The notes beneath the pieces were generated by a model. It ran no database searches. It saw only the letters and a program-made list of their open reading frames with translations, and was not told the DNA's origin. DNA of 39,475 bases, taken from an uncultured Sphingomonas sp. GTDB taxonomy: Bacteria; Pseudomonadota; Alphaproteobacteria; Sphingomonadales; Sphingomonadaceae. How positions within the stretch are numbered: position 1 is the first letter of the stretch; every line of letters starts with the position of its first letter. The stretch is from positions 1 through 39,475 of the forward strand of contig NZ_CAJYQD010000036.1 of NCBI RefSeq assembly GCF_913776855.1, in the 5' to 3' direction. This document shows, one piece after another, positions 1 through 11,540 of this stretch. Position numbers and translations under genes: made by a program.

Positions 1-1478
<1,478 letters not shown>

Positions 1479-1486
1479 CATCAAAG

Positions 1487-1587
1487 CCCTCTCCCCCTGC
1501 AGGGGAGAGGGTTGGGAGAGGGGCAGAGCGGGGCCGGTCGTTGCGACAGCCCCCTCTCCCCGACCCTCTCCCCCGAGGGGGAGAGGG
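1487..1587. repeat. Palindromic intergenic repeat between atpA and atpG
   Basis: Two hairpins occupy this gap. The first is CCCTCTCCCC / GGGGAGAGGG at 1487-1496 and 1502-1511. The second is a perfect 11-bp stem at 1564-1574 and 1577-1587 with a 2-base loop. The two halves are also inverted copies of each other, so the whole gap can fold into a long stem. The pattern resembles the REP-like palindromes common between genes in Proteobacteria. It ends 14 bases before the atpG start, next to the ribosome binding site (AGGGAG...AGGGA), so it could affect atpG translation or mRNA stability; that is inference. Confidence 0.75.
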
Positions 1588-1601
1588 AGTAGGGAAGACA
1601 A

Positions 1602-2476
1602 ATGGCTAGTCTCAAGGCCCTGAAACTGCGCATCGGCTCGGTGAAGTCGACGCAGAAGATCACCAAGGCGATGAAGATGGTCGCCGCCGCCAAGCTGCGC
1701 CGCGCGCAGGAGGCGGCCGAGGCCGGTCGCCCCTATGCCCAGCGGGTGGAGCAGGTCGTCGCCAGCCTCGCCAGCACCGCGCAGATCACCGAGGGCAGCT
1801 CGCCGCTGCTCGCCGGGACCGGCCGCGATCAGGTCCACCTGTTCGTCGTCGCGACGTCGGACAAGGGGCTGGCGGGTGCGTTCAACTCGAACATCGCTCG
1901 CCTCGCCCGTCGTCGCGCACTGGAGCTGCAGGAGCAGGGCAAGACCGTCAAGTTCCTGACCATCGGCCGCAAGGGCCGCGCGGTGCTGGCACGCCAGTTC
2001 CGCGACGGCTTCATCCACGCGGTCGAGCCGGGCGATCTGGGCAAGCTGACCTTCGCCGATGCCAAGGGCTATGCCGACGACTTGATCCGCCGCTACGAAG
2101 CGGGCGAATTCGACGTCGCGCACCTGTTCTACGCCACGTTCAAGACGGTGCTGACGCAGGAGCCGACCGAGCAGCAGCTGATCCCGGTCAAGATTCCCGA
2201 CGCGACCAAGGCGCCTGCCGCCGACGCCGTGGTGGAATATGAGCCGAGCGAGGAAGCGATCCTCGACAGCCTGCTGCCGACCAACATCGCCGTGCAGATC
2301 TATCGCGCGATGAAGGAAAATGCGGCGTCGGAACAGGGTTCGAAGATGACGGCGATGGACAATGCAACGCGCAACGCGGGCGACCTCATCAACCGCCTCA
2401 CCATCGAATATAACCGCACCCGCCAGGCCGCGATCACGACCGAACTGGTCGAGATCATTTCGGGCGCCGAAGCGCT

Positions 2477-2480
<4 letters not shown>
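1602..2480 (+). CDS. atpG: ATP synthase F1 subunit gamma
   Basis: The gamma subunit is the rotor shaft of F1, coupling proton flow through Fo to conformational change in the alpha-beta hexamer. The 292-residue product starts MASLKALKLRIGSVKSTQKI, the classic gamma N-terminus, and ends with the conserved C-terminal helix (NRLTIEYNRTRQAAITTELVEIISGA). Length fits the family. The ATG at 1602 follows a purine-rich AGGGAGTAGGGA. The stop TGA at 2478-2480 overlaps the GTG start of the next gene (GTGA), indicating translational coupling to an unexpected lipoprotein gene rather than directly to atpD. Confidence 0.98.
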
Positions 2481-4535
<2,055 letters not shown>

Positions 4536-4536
<1 letters not shown>

Positions 4537-4718
4537 TGACGGCGCTGCGCCGCGAGGATGCCGTGAACGAAGTCTGTCCCTGGTCGGCCAAGCCGATCAG
4601 CGACGACGCCTTGACGGTGTATCGCGGCGCGGTGGTCGGCTTCTGCAATCCCGGCTGCCGGGACAAGTTCGACGCGGCAACCGCCGCATTCGACCGCGCG
4701 ATTGAAACGAGACCCTGA
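4536..4718 (+). CDS. Small YHS/TRASH-like three-cysteine protein in the atp operon
   Basis: A 60-residue protein with Cys14, Cys37 and Cys41 in the pattern CPWSAKPI...[15 protein letters not shown]. This fits the general YHS/TRASH treble-clef pattern (Cys, then Tyr-x-Gly, then Phe-Cys-x3-Cys and Phe), a family associated with metal binding. It has no signal peptide or membrane segment, so it is probably cytoplasmic. ATG 4536 overlaps the atpD stop; an alternative GTG at 4563 has a better-placed GAGG (4554-4557) and would give 51 residues keeping all three cysteines. The stop lies one base before the atpC ATG. The role is unknown; fold assignment is moderately confident, gene reality high because of the tight fit. 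Confidence 0.82.
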
Positions 4719-4719
4719 C

Positions 4720-4971
4720 ATGCTACACTTCGAACTCGTGACCCCCGAAAAGCTGGTGCGCTCGGAATCGGTCTATATGGTCACCGTGCCGGGCACCGAA
4801 GGCGACTTCGGCGTGCTGGAGGGCCATGCCCCGTTCATGTCGACGATCCGCGACGGCGACGTCCTGATCCAGCGCACCGAAAAGGGCGAGGCGGAGCGCA
4901 TCGCGATCCGCGGCGGCTTTGCCGAGGTGACTGCCAAGGGGCTGACGATCCTCGCCGAACAGGCCGGGTAA
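4720..4971 (+). CDS. atpC: ATP synthase F1 subunit epsilon
   Basis: The epsilon subunit sits on the gamma stalk and modulates ATPase activity. The product is 83 residues: [13 protein letters not shown], then the conserved [17 protein letters not shown] and the closing beta-barrel [18 protein letters not shown]. It contains only the N-terminal beta-sandwich; the two-helix C-terminal domain that inhibits ATP hydrolysis in E. coli is absent, as is often the case in alphaproteobacteria. An upstream TTG at 4702 would add six residues, but the ATG at 4720 gives the family start. It is the last gene of the operon and is followed by a terminator-like hairpin. Confidence 0.96.
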   Translation: MLHFELVTPEKLVRSESVYMVTVPGTEGDFGVLEGHAPFMSTIRDGDVLIQRTEKGEAERIAIRGGFAEVTAKGLTILAEQAG

Positions 4972-4999
4972 GGCTTTTCGGCATATCGATATCGGCGAA

Positions 5000-5039
5000 C
5001 GCCGCGTCGGACCATGATCCGGCGCGGCGCTTGTGTTTT
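5000..5039 (+). terminator. Likely terminator of the atp operon
   Basis: A 12-bp stem (5000-5011 with 5018-5029, one G-U pair, 6-base loop) is followed by CTTGTGTTTT. It lies 29 bases after the atpC stop on the same strand. Confidence 0.75.
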
Positions 5040-5068
5040 GGGCGGGTGGCAGTTGCGAGGAGACCGCA

Positions 5069-5195
5069 GCCTTCGCTGGGGTGACGCCCAGGGGCGGCAA
5101 TCCCTCCACGCACGTCGCCCCAGCGAAGCCTGGGGCCTCAAGCGGTTCTTGCCCCGTGCTATCAGCGAGAGATCCCACCCTTCGCTGGAATGACG
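5069..5195. repeat. Intergenic repeats, three copies of TTCGCTGG-RR-TGACG
   Basis: Between the convergent atpC and xerC-like genes there are three related 15-18-base units. One is at 5069-5086, an inverted copy is at 5113-5130 (16 of 18 bases pair), and a direct copy TTCGCTGGAATGACG is at 5181-5195. The first two form a stem of 18 with a 26-base loop. These look like a dispersed non-coding repeat family; no gene is seen in 4972-5226. Confidence 0.65.
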
Positions 5196-5226
5196 CTATT
5201 GGCAAGCTGACGGGCGCGCCATCCGC

Positions 5227-6108
5227 CTACCCGTGCGGATGGGCGTTACGATACACGTCCAGGAGGTGCGCGGCATCGACCGCCGTATAGATTTGCGTCG
5301 ACGACAGGCTGGCATGGCCGAGCAGTGCCTGTAGCGAGCGCAGGTCCGCCCCCCGCCCCAGCAGATGCGTCGCGAAGCTATGGCGCAACGCGTGCGGGCT
5401 GGTGCGATCGCCCAGGCCCAGCGCTACCCGCGCGACGCGTACCGCCTTCCGCACCACGCCGGCATCGAGCGGACCACCCTTTGCCCCCCGGAACAGCGGT
5501 GCATCGCGCGCGGTGCCCCAGGGTTGCTGCGCGACATAGGCGTCCACCGCCGCGCGAACCGGAGGAAGCAGCGGGACGATCCGCGTCTTGTCGCGCTTGC
5601 CAGTCACCGCCAGTGTCTCGCCCAACGGCAGCGCCCGTCCGGTCAGCGACAGCGCCTCGCCGATGCGCAGCCCCGCGCCATAGAGGAGTAGCAGGATCGC
5701 CCAGTCGCGCGCGCCGATCCACGGCTCGGCAGCGGCGTCGGCGACTTCCCCGGCCAGTGCCACGGCTTCGTCGGGCGAGATCGGGCGGGGAACGTTCTTC
5801 GCGACGCGGGGACCGCGCAGCGGCGGCGCCTCGCCGCCGGCAAAGGCGATGAAGGCCCGCACCGCCGACAATTCGCGCGCGGCGGCGGCATTGCCCAGCC
5901 CCTGTTCGCGGCGATGGGCCAGGAAGGCGCGCAGGTCGGCGGCGGTGATGCGGTGGAGCGCGGGCGCATCGACCGCGCCGCCCCAATGGCCCTGCAGGAA
6001 CGCGACCAGCCGCTCGGCGGTCGCGGCATAGGCGCGGACAGTATGTGCCGAGCGGCGGCGGTCGCGGGAAAGGTGGGTGGCGAAAGCCAGCGGCAGCGGC
6101 TGCGTCAT
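5227..6108 (-). CDS. xerC: Tyrosine recombinase, XerC type
   Basis: A 293-residue tyrosine recombinase. XerC acts with XerD at dif to resolve chromosome dimers. The N-terminal SAM-like DNA-binding domain (about 1-100) is followed by the catalytic domain with Arg148 ([12 protein letters not shown]), a lysine in KRDKTR (171/174), His239-x2-Arg242 ([14 protein letters not shown]), His265 ([11 protein letters not shown]) and nucleophile Tyr274 (IYTAVD). Length and the SSTQIYT ending fit XerC/XerD rather than a phage integrase, and no tRNA or attachment repeats are nearby. ATG at 6108. A small transaldolase gene lies 43 bases upstream on the same strand, so the two may be co-transcribed. The choice of XerC over XerD is less sure than the family. 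Confidence 0.9.
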   Translation of the reverse strand: MTQPLPLAFATHLSRDRRRSAHTVRAYAATAERLVAFLQGHWGGAVDAPALHRITAADLRAFLAHRREQGLGNAAAARELSAVRAFIAFAGGEAPPLRGPRVAKNVPRPISPDEAVALAGEVADAAAEPWIGARDWAILLLLYGAGLRIGEALSLTGRALPLGETLAVTGKRDKTRIVPLLPPVRAAVDAYVAQQPWGTARDAPLFRGAKGGPLDAGVVRKAVRVARVALGLGDRTSPHALRHSFATHLLGRGADLRSLQALLGHASLSSTQIYTAVDAAHLLDVYRNAHPHG

Positions 6109-6151
6109 GGTCGCCTGATAGCGCCATGGCGCAGCCGCTGTCGAATGCGGA

Positions 6152-6805
6152 TCAGCCGATCTGCTGGCCCGACTTGGCCCAGTCGGCCATGAAGCCTTCG
6201 ATGCCCTTGTCGGTCAGGGGATGCTTGACCAGCGCGCGGATGACCGACGGCGGTGCGGTCATGACGTCTGCGCCGAGCTTGGCCGATTCGAGGACGTGGA
6301 TCGGGTGGCGGACGCTGGCGACAAGGATTTCGGTGCCGAAATCGTAATTGTCATAGATCAGGCGGATGTCGCTGATCAGCCCCATGCCGTCGAAGCCGAT
6401 ATCGTCATGCCGGCCGACGAACGGCGAGATGAAGGTCGCGCCGGCCTTCGCCGCCAGCAGCGCCTGGTTCGCGGAGAAGCACAGGGTCACGTTGACCATC
6501 GTGCCGTCGTCGGTCAGCGCCTTGCAGGTCTTCAGACCGTCGATGGTCAGCGGCACCTTGACCGCCACATTGTCGGCGATCCTGCGCAGGATTTCAGCCT
6601 CGCGCATCATGCCTTCATGGTCGAGCGCGACCACTTCGGCCGATACCGGGCCGTCGGTGATCGAACAGATTTCGGCGACGACTTCGAGGAAATCGCGGCC
6701 CGACTTGTGGATCAGCGACGGGTTGGTGGTAACGCCATCCAAGAGGCCGGTATCGGCCAGTTCGCGGATGTCGTTGGTATCGGCGGTGTCGACGAAGAAT
6801 TTCAT
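6152..6805 (-). CDS. Transaldolase / fructose-6-phosphate aldolase, small type
   Basis: A 217-residue member of the short transaldolase family (MipB/FSA/TalC-like), an alpha/beta barrel using a Schiff-base lysine to transfer or cleave three-carbon units in sugar phosphate metabolism. The start [16 protein letters not shown] and the segment GVTTNPSLI are family signatures; the likely Schiff-base residue is Lys83 in NVAVKVPLT. Later conserved pieces are [12 protein letters not shown] and ASVRHP. The reading frame is open 22 codons further upstream, but the ATG at 6805 matches the family start and has AGGA about 11 bases before it. Sequence alone does not settle transaldolase versus fructose-6-phosphate aldolase activity. 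Confidence 0.93.
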   Translation of the reverse strand: MKFFVDTADTNDIRELADTGLLDGVTTNPSLIHKSGRDFLEVVAEICSITDGPVSAEVVALDHEGMMREAEILRRIADNVAVKVPLTIDGLKTCKALTDDGTMVNVTLCFSANQALLAAKAGATFISPFVGRHDDIGFDGMGLISDIRLIYDNYDFGTEILVASVRHPIHVLESAKLGADVMTAPPSVIRALVKHPLTDKGIEGFMADWAKSGQQIG

Positions 6806-6939
6806 GGGACTCGGGTTCCTGGCGGAGGGAGGCACTGGCCGCCCCATCGCGCATCGCCGCCGCCGGGGCAAGGTTTGCCGGGATAGCGACGTGCGGCAGG
6901 CTCTTTTCCTGCGGCCAACGATCCACTATTTCCGCGCGC

Positions 6940-7908
6940 ATGATCCCGCCGAAACCCGAATGGGCCCCCCACGCCGCCGTATGGATCGGCTATCCCAGCC
7001 ACGCCGAACTGTGGCAGGAGGACCTCGTCCCCGCGCGGGACGAAGTCGTCGCCTTTGCCCGTGCCGTCCATGCCGATGGCCGGGGCGAGACGATCCTGCT
7101 GGTCGCTGCCGACATCGAAGCGGCGGACGACGCACGGCAGCGCGCGCCCTTTGCCGAGGTCGTGATCCAGCCGTTCGGCGACATCTGGCTGCGCGATACC
7201 GGGCCGATCATCGGCGGCGACGGTACTGCGCACCGCTTCCGCTTCAATGGGTGGGGCGGCAAATATGATCTGCCCGGCGACGACGACATCGGCCTGCGCC
7301 TTGCCGGTGAACGCGGCATGACGGTGGCCGACCATGACTGGGTGGTCGAGGGCGGCGCGCTGGACGGTGATGGTACCGGGCTGGTCGTCACGACCGAGCA
7401 ATGCCTGCTGAACCCCAACCGCAACGACCATTTCTACCGCGATGCCGCCGAGACGCGACTGCGCGAGGATCTGGGCTATGACCGGGTGCTGTGGCTGGGC
7501 GATGGCCTGTTGAACGACCATACCGACGGCCATGTCGACAACCTTGCCCGCTTCGTCGGGCCGAACCGGCTGGCGATCCCGCAAGCGGCGGAGAACGACC
7601 CCAACTGGCGCATCTATCAGGACGCCGCCGCACGGGCGAAGGCGTTCGGCGTGGAGGTGGTGCTGGTCCCCTCCCCCGGTCGCGTGCTGTCGCCCGACGA
7701 AGAGATCATTCCGGGCAGCCACATGAACTTCTATATCGGCAATGCCGCCGTCGTCGTTCCACTATACGGCACCGGGACTGACGCTGCGGCGGTCGCCGCC
7801 TTTGCCGAAATCTTTCCGAACCACGAGGTCGTGGGACTGCGCGCCGATCATATCCTGACCGGCGGCGGCAGCTTCCACTGCATCAGCCAGCAGATTCCGG
7901 CGGCTTGA
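6940..7908 (+). CDS. aguA: Agmatine deiminase
   Basis: A 322-residue member of the peptidyl-arginine-deiminase-like family. The enzyme hydrolyses agmatine to N-carbamoylputrescine and ammonia. The N-terminal signature PPKPEWAPHAAVWIGYPS, the DIWLRDTGPI motif at 81-90, EGGALDGDG near 138, the histidine region LNDHTDGHVDN near 197 and the catalytic cysteine Cys314 in GGGSFHCISQQ are present. Length is slightly short of the usual 340-370 but all key regions are there. It runs divergently from the transaldolase gene. The amidase for the next step lies one gene downstream, supporting the agmatine role. Confidence 0.94.
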   Translation: MIPPKPEWAPHAAVWIGYPSHAELWQEDLVPARDEVVAFARAVHADGRGETILLVAADIEAADDARQRAPFAEVVIQPFGDIWLRDTGPIIGGDGTAHRFRFNGWGGKYDLPGDDDIGLRLAGERGMTVADHDWVVEGGALDGDGTGLVVTTEQCLLNPNRNDHFYRDAAETRLREDLGYDRVLWLGDGLLNDHTDGHVDNLARFVGPNRLAIPQAAENDPNWRIYQDAAARAKAFGVEVVLVPSPGRVLSPDEEIIPGSHMNFYIGNAAVVVPLYGTGTDAAAVAAFAEIFPNHEVVGLRADHILTGGGSFHCISQQIPAA

Positions 7909-8255
7909 TCGCCTTTGCCCTCCGCGCCGCGCTGTCGGGGCTGATCGTCGCCGCCGTGGCGTTGATCGCCAGACGCAGCCCGGCGGCGGGGGCGCTGGTC
8001 GCGTCGCTGCCGCTCGTATCGCTGCTCGGCATGATCTGGCTGTGGCGCGACACGGGTGACGCGGTGCGGCTGGCAGACCATGCGGAGGCGACCTTCTGGT
8101 ATGTGCTGCCCTCGCTTCCCATGTTCCTGATCGTGCCAGCACTGCTGCGGCACGGCATCGGTTTCTGGTGGGCGCTGCTCGCCGGTTGCGGTGTCACGAT
8201 CCTGCTGTATCTCGCCACTATCCCCGTCGCCGCCCGTTTCGGCGTCACGCTTTAG
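7905..8255 (+). CDS. Small membrane protein, DUF3147-like
   Basis: A 116-residue very hydrophobic protein with four probable membrane helices: about 2-22, 28-47, 65-84 and 87-108, separated by short polar loops. It resembles the DUF3147 family of uncharacterised membrane proteins. The start is taken as TTG at 7905, overlapping the aguA stop (TTGA); the first ATG lies after two helices, so it would give a broken protein. It ends nine bases before the amidase start and is therefore part of the aguA-aguB transcript. It may move or sense polyamines, but that is a guess from position only. Confidence 0.8.
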   Translation: MIAFALRAALSGLIVAAVALIARRSPAAGALVASLPLVSLLGMIWLWRDTGDAVRLADHAEATFWYVLPSLPMFLIVPALLRHGIGFWWALLAGCGVTILLYLATIPVAARFGVTL

Positions 8256-8263
8256 GACCGTCC

Positions 8264-9109
8264 ATGACCGACATCACCGTTGCCGCGCTCCAGCTCGGCT
8301 TCACCGCCGATATCGACCGCAACATCGCCAATGTCTCCCGCCTCGTCCGCGAAGCCGCCGCGCAAGGGGCGCAGGTCGTGCTTCCGCCCGAATTGTTCGA
8401 AGGCGAATATTTCTGCCGGGTCGAGGACGAAGGGCTGTTCGCCAATGCGAAGCCGGTGGGAGAGCACAAGGCGGTGCTGGCGATGCAGGCACTGGCGGCC
8501 GAACTGAAGATCGCGATCCCGACCAGCTTCTTCGAACTGGACGGCCAGCATCATTACAACAGCCTGGCGATGATCGACCCCGATGGCCGCATCCAGGGCG
8601 TGTATCGCAAGAGCCATATCCCTGATGGTCCCGGCTATGAGGAAAAATTCTATTTCCGCCCCGGCAATACCGGGTTCAAGGTGTGGGACGGTCCGGCGAA
8701 GCTGGGCGTCGGCATCTGCTGGGACCAATGGTATCCGGAGACCGCCCGCGCACTGATGCTGATGGGGGCGCAGGTCCTGTTCTTCCCGACCGCGATCGGC
8801 AGCGAACCGCATGACACCAGCCTCGACACCGCGCGGCTGTGGCGCCGGGCGATGGTCGGCCATGCGGTGTCGAACGTCGTGCCGGTCGTCGCCGCCAACC
8901 GCGTCGGCGTGGAGCATGGCCAGACCTTCTACGGCACGTCGTTCATCACCGACGAACGCGGCGACATCGTTGCCGAGCTGGACCGCGAGGAAGAAGGCGT
9001 CATCACCGCGACCTTCGACCTCGATCGGGTAAAGCGCCACCGCGCGGCGTTCGGCTTCTTCCGTGATCGCCGACCGGAACTGTACGGGCGGCTGGTGCAG
9101 GATATCTGA
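8264..9109 (+). CDS. aguB: N-carbamoylputrescine amidase
   Basis: A 281-residue nitrilase-superfamily amidohydrolase that converts N-carbamoylputrescine to putrescine, CO2 and ammonia, completing putrescine synthesis from agmatine. The Glu-Lys-Cys catalytic triad is visible as Glu43 (PPELFEGEYF), Lys116 (YRKSHIPDGPGYEEKFYF) and Cys152 (GVGICWDQWYPE). The GPGYEEKFYF and GSEPHD pieces match the plant and bacterial N-carbamoylputrescine amidase branch. The ATG at 8264 is preferred over upstream in-frame starts because the family begins at ITVAALQL. The gene ends nine bases before the converging crotonase gene. Confidence 0.95.
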   Translation: MTDITVAALQLGFTADIDRNIANVSRLVREAAAQGAQVVLPPELFEGEYFCRVEDEGLFANAKPVGEHKAVLAMQALAAELKIAIPTSFFELDGQHHYNSLAMIDPDGRIQGVYRKSHIPDGPGYEEKFYFRPGNTGFKVWDGPAKLGVGICWDQWYPETARALMLMGAQVLFFPTAIGSEPHDTSLDTARLWRRAMVGHAVSNVVPVVAANRVGVEHGQTFYGTSFITDERGDIVAELDREEEGVITATFDLDRVKRHRAAFGFFRDRRPELYGRLVQDI

Positions 9110-9118
9110 CGGCCGTCG

Positions 9119-9916
9119 TCAGTCCCGAAACACCGCCGCCCGCCGCTCCATCCCCGCGCGCACCGCCTCGACCTGATTGGGCGTGCCCAGCAGCGCCTGC
9201 TGCTCGGCGCTTTCGGCGACAAGGATTGTATCGGCTTCGGCGTCGTCGGCAAGGTTCGCCATCCGTTTGGCGGCGCGTACCGCATCGGGGCTGCGCGCCG
9301 CGATCGCGCGGGCGAGGACCATCGCCGCGCCATGCGGATCATCGGCCAGCCGCGTGACGAACCCCGCCCGCAGGGCCTCCTGCGCCGTGAACTCGCGCGC
9401 GGAAAAGGCCAGTTCGCGCAAGACATCGCCCCGCACGTCGCGCCACAGCGCGAAACCGGCCATGTCGGCGACCAGCCCCCATTTCGTCTCGAGGATCGCG
9501 AAGCGCGTGTCGGGCGCGGCGATGCGCACATCGGCTCCGGCCATGATCTGCATCCCGCCACCGAACGCCAGCCCCTGCACCGCCGCGATCACCGGCATCG
9601 GCAGCGTCCGCCAGCCCCACGCCACCTGCTGCACCCGGTTGGCGATGCCATGGCTGCGGATCGCAAGGTCGAGGCCCCCCGCCCCCGCCCCCGCCCCCGC
9701 CCCCGCCCCCGCCGCCATGCTGGCCATGTCCAGTCCGGCGCAGAAGGCACGCCCCTCCCCCGATACCACGACGCAACGGGCCGGCGACGTCCGCAGCGTG
9801 TCGATCGTATCGATCAGCGCGTCGAACATCGCGGGATCGATCGCGTTCATCTTGTCTCCGCGCGCCAGCCGCACGTCGGCGATGCCATCGACGGTCGTTA
9901 TCGTCACCCGAGTCAT
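9119..9916 (-). CDS. Enoyl-CoA hydratase/isomerase (crotonase) family protein
   Basis: A 265-residue crotonase-fold protein acting on an acyl-CoA. The oxyanion-hole segments are GRAFCAGLDM (about 56-64) and AAVQGLAFGGGMQI (111-124). At the position of the first catalytic Glu of hydratases (GGGCEL in rat) this protein has Gln (GGGMQI), while the second is kept (LETKWG, about 143). It may therefore be an isomerase or another crotonase activity rather than a classic hydratase. An odd Gly-Ala tract (about 69-80) directly follows the first oxyanion loop and is encoded by a hexamer repeat. The ATG at 9916 gives the family start; the open frame upstream runs through the regulator gene. It is the last gene of a five-gene minus-strand unit, 31 bases after the regulator. 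Confidence 0.88.
   Translation of the reverse strand: MTRVTITTVDGIADVRLARGDKMNAIDPAMFDALIDTIDTLRTSPARCVVVSGEGRAFCAGLDMASMAAGAGAGAGAGAGGLDLAIRSHGIANRVQQVAWGWRTLPMPVIAAVQGLAFGGGMQIMAGADVRIAAPDTRFAILETKWGLVADMAGFALWRDVRGDVLRELAFSAREFTAQEALRAGFVTRLADDPHGAAMVLARAIAARSPDAVRAAKRMANLADDAEADTILVAESAEQQALLGTPNQVEAVRAGMERRAAVFRD
9675..9710. repeat. GC-only hexanucleotide tandem repeat inside the crotonase gene
   Basis: The plus strand has five perfect GCCCCC units (9681-9710) preceded by six more C. On the coding strand this reads GCGGGG repeats, giving alternating Ala and Gly. As the unit is six bases, changes in copy number would stay in frame. Confidence 0.9.
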
Positions 9917-9947
9917 GCGGCGTCCCCATCCCGTTTCGTTTGGGGAC

Positions 9948-10598
9948 CTATCTATCGGTCGCCGACGATGGATGCCATGGCGGATCGCCCAGCCGATAGC
10001 CGCGTCCGCGATCGGTGTGCAGCAGCGGCGGGCCAGCCGCGTCCAGCTTGGCGCGCAGCCGCGACATCTGCACCTGCACGACATTGGTACCGGGATCGAA
10101 GGTGCGATCCCACACCGCCTGCAACAACGCCTCGCGCGACATCGTGCTGCCGGCATGATCGGCCAGATACAGCAGCACTGCATATTCGCGCGGCAACAGG
10201 TGCAGCGCCACGCCGCCGCGCGACGCCCGGCGAGTGGCGCGGTCGATGGTCAGGTCGCCGATGGTCAGCACCCCGTCATGCCGTGCGCCGCGCAGCAGCG
10301 CCTGCATCCGCGCGATGATTTCGACCGGGTGCGCACGTTCCAGCACCGCGTCGTCCGCGCCGGCCTCCAGCCCGGCAGCCAGCGCGTCGGCATCGTCGAC
10401 CAGCAACATCGCCCGCACCGACCGTTGACCCGCCCGGACCATGTGCAGCCGCCCCGGTGCGCACCCCTCACCCGGTCGCCAGCGGGCGAGGCGCACGACA
10501 GCGTGCGGTGCCTCGTCCAGTGCGCGCAGCACGATGCCGCGCCGCCGCGCCGGGACGACGAGCGCCGGAACCGGATCGAGGGCGGCAACGACATGCAT
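9948..10598 (-). CDS. OmpR-type winged-helix regulator with degenerate receiver
   Basis: A 216-residue DNA-binding protein. The C-terminal 100 residues are a trans_reg_C winged helix: LTIGDLTIDRATRRASRGG, then LLPREYAVLLYLADHAG, SREALLQAVWD, TNVVQVQMSRLRAKLD and HTDRGRGYRL. The N-terminal part recalls only the second half of a receiver (GLEAGADDAVLERAHPVEIIARMQALLRG); the N-terminal acidic pair and a phosphorylatable Asp in a normal context are not seen. It is therefore probably not controlled by a histidine kinase, and none is nearby. It lies 33 bases after the cupin-HEAT gene and 31 before the crotonase gene. It may control its own operon; that is inference. Confidence 0.85.
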   Translation of the reverse strand: MHVVAALDPVPALVVPARRRGIVLRALDEAPHAVVRLARWRPGEGCAPGRLHMVRAGQRSVRAMLLVDDADALAAGLEAGADDAVLERAHPVEIIARMQALLRGARHDGVLTIGDLTIDRATRRASRGGVALHLLPREYAVLLYLADHAGSTMSREALLQAVWDRTFDPGTNVVQVQMSRLRAKLDAAGPPLLHTDRGRGYRLGDPPWHPSSATDR

Positions 10599-10631
10599 CG
10601 ACGACGGCCTTACCCGCCCCGCCGCTCCCCG

Positions 10632-11540
10632 TTACGGCAACCGCGTCCGATCCGGATCGATCTGTGCCAGCAAATGCCGCGCATGGGTCGCCACCCGGCG
10701 CGACGCATCCCCCGCCGCCCGGTGCAGCGCCGCTGCCGGATCGGGGCCTGACCGAACCAGCGCATCGATCGCGGTGATCCGCATCCGCTCGCACGGATGG
10801 CGCGCGGCAAAGGCTTCGGCGAGGTCGAGCGCATCGGGCAGCTCGGCGCCGACCGCCAGCGTCACCAGCGCCTCCGCCGGGGTGGAGGTCAGCACCTGCG
10901 CGATCGTATTGCCGCGAAGGTCGAAGCGATACTGGTCGAGCCACGGCTGGGCCGCATCATAGCCGAGGATGTTGAGCGACACCGAAAACGCATCGGGCGG
11001 CAGTTGGGCATGAACGTCGTCCCGCATCCGGTACAGCAACACCTTGCCCGGATCGAGCCGCGACCGCCCGACATGACGCAGCCCCGCCGCCTCTCCAACG
11101 CTGCCGTCGATGGCCGTAACCTCGTAGCGGTAGTCGTCGCTCCAATAGCCCGGACCATGATAGCCGACGGTCAGGAACGGGAAATTATGGTCGTGCGGCA
11201 GGTCGTAGAAATAGGCCCCTCGCCCGCCGGCGCGCAGCGCCCGGTCCTGTGCCGCCGGCCAGAAATTGGCGCGCAACACGAATCGGCCATCGGGCGGGCG
11301 CAGCAACAGCACCTGCGCGCCATAGGCATTGCCATCGACCTGCCCCCGGCATCGTTGCTTGAGTTCGGCCAGCGCCAGTTCGCCCAGGAACGTCCGGTTG
11401 CGCCCCAGCCGGGCGAGCGCGGGTCCCAGTGAGGCGAACGCGTCTTCATCGCGCACATCGACCGGTTCGGCGGCGAGCAGGTCGATCAGATCGTCCAACC
11501 CGATCGCATCTCCGGCCCCCGGATCGATCAGGCGGGCCAT
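10632..11540 (-). CDS. Cupin-like metal-site protein with C-terminal HEAT-like repeats
   Basis: A 302-residue protein that I cannot assign to a named family. The middle part looks like a cupin barrel. His116-x-His118 (LPHDHNFPF), then Glu140 after GYHGPGYWSDDYRY form a first metal motif; a second motif is GKVLLYRMRDDVHAQ with His177, followed by SVSLNIL. These are the expected metal ligands of a cupin oxygenase or isomerase. Residues about 215-295 form helical HEAT-like units (ERMRITAIDALV, ASRRVATHARHLLAQI). The C-terminal region and the strands before it align by eye with the protein encoded just upstream. Its start overlaps the upstream stop by 13 bases. It could be a peptide-modifying enzyme acting with its paralogue; that is inference from neighbourhood. 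Confidence 0.8.
   Translation of the reverse strand: MARLIDPGAGDAIGLDDLIDLLAAEPVDVRDEDAFASLGPALARLGRNRTFLGELALAELKQRCRGQVDGNAYGAQVLLLRPPDGRFVLRANFWPAAQDRALRAGGRGAYFYDLPHDHNFPFLTVGYHGPGYWSDDYRYEVTAIDGSVGEAAGLRHVGRSRLDPGKVLLYRMRDDVHAQLPPDAFSVSLNILGYDAAQPWLDQYRFDLRGNTIAQVLTSTPAEALVTLAVGAELPDALDLAEAFAARHPCERMRITAIDALVRSGPDPAAALHRAAGDASRRVATHARHLLAQIDPDRTRLP

Noticed and set aside
5227..6108. Phage integrase marking a genomic island
   Set aside because: The sequence fits XerC/XerD; no tRNA, direct repeats or phage genes are near.
6121..6132. GCGCCATGGCGC palindrome between xerC and the transaldolase gene
   Set aside because: Isolated short GC palindrome without a U run or repeated copies.
9675..9710. 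Phase-variable on/off switch by the hexamer repeat
   Set aside because: The unit is six bases, so copy changes keep the frame; only loop length could vary.
9119..10183. 354-codon crotonase with an N-terminal extension
   Set aside because: The extension is the regulator gene read in another phase; the family start is the ATG at 9916.
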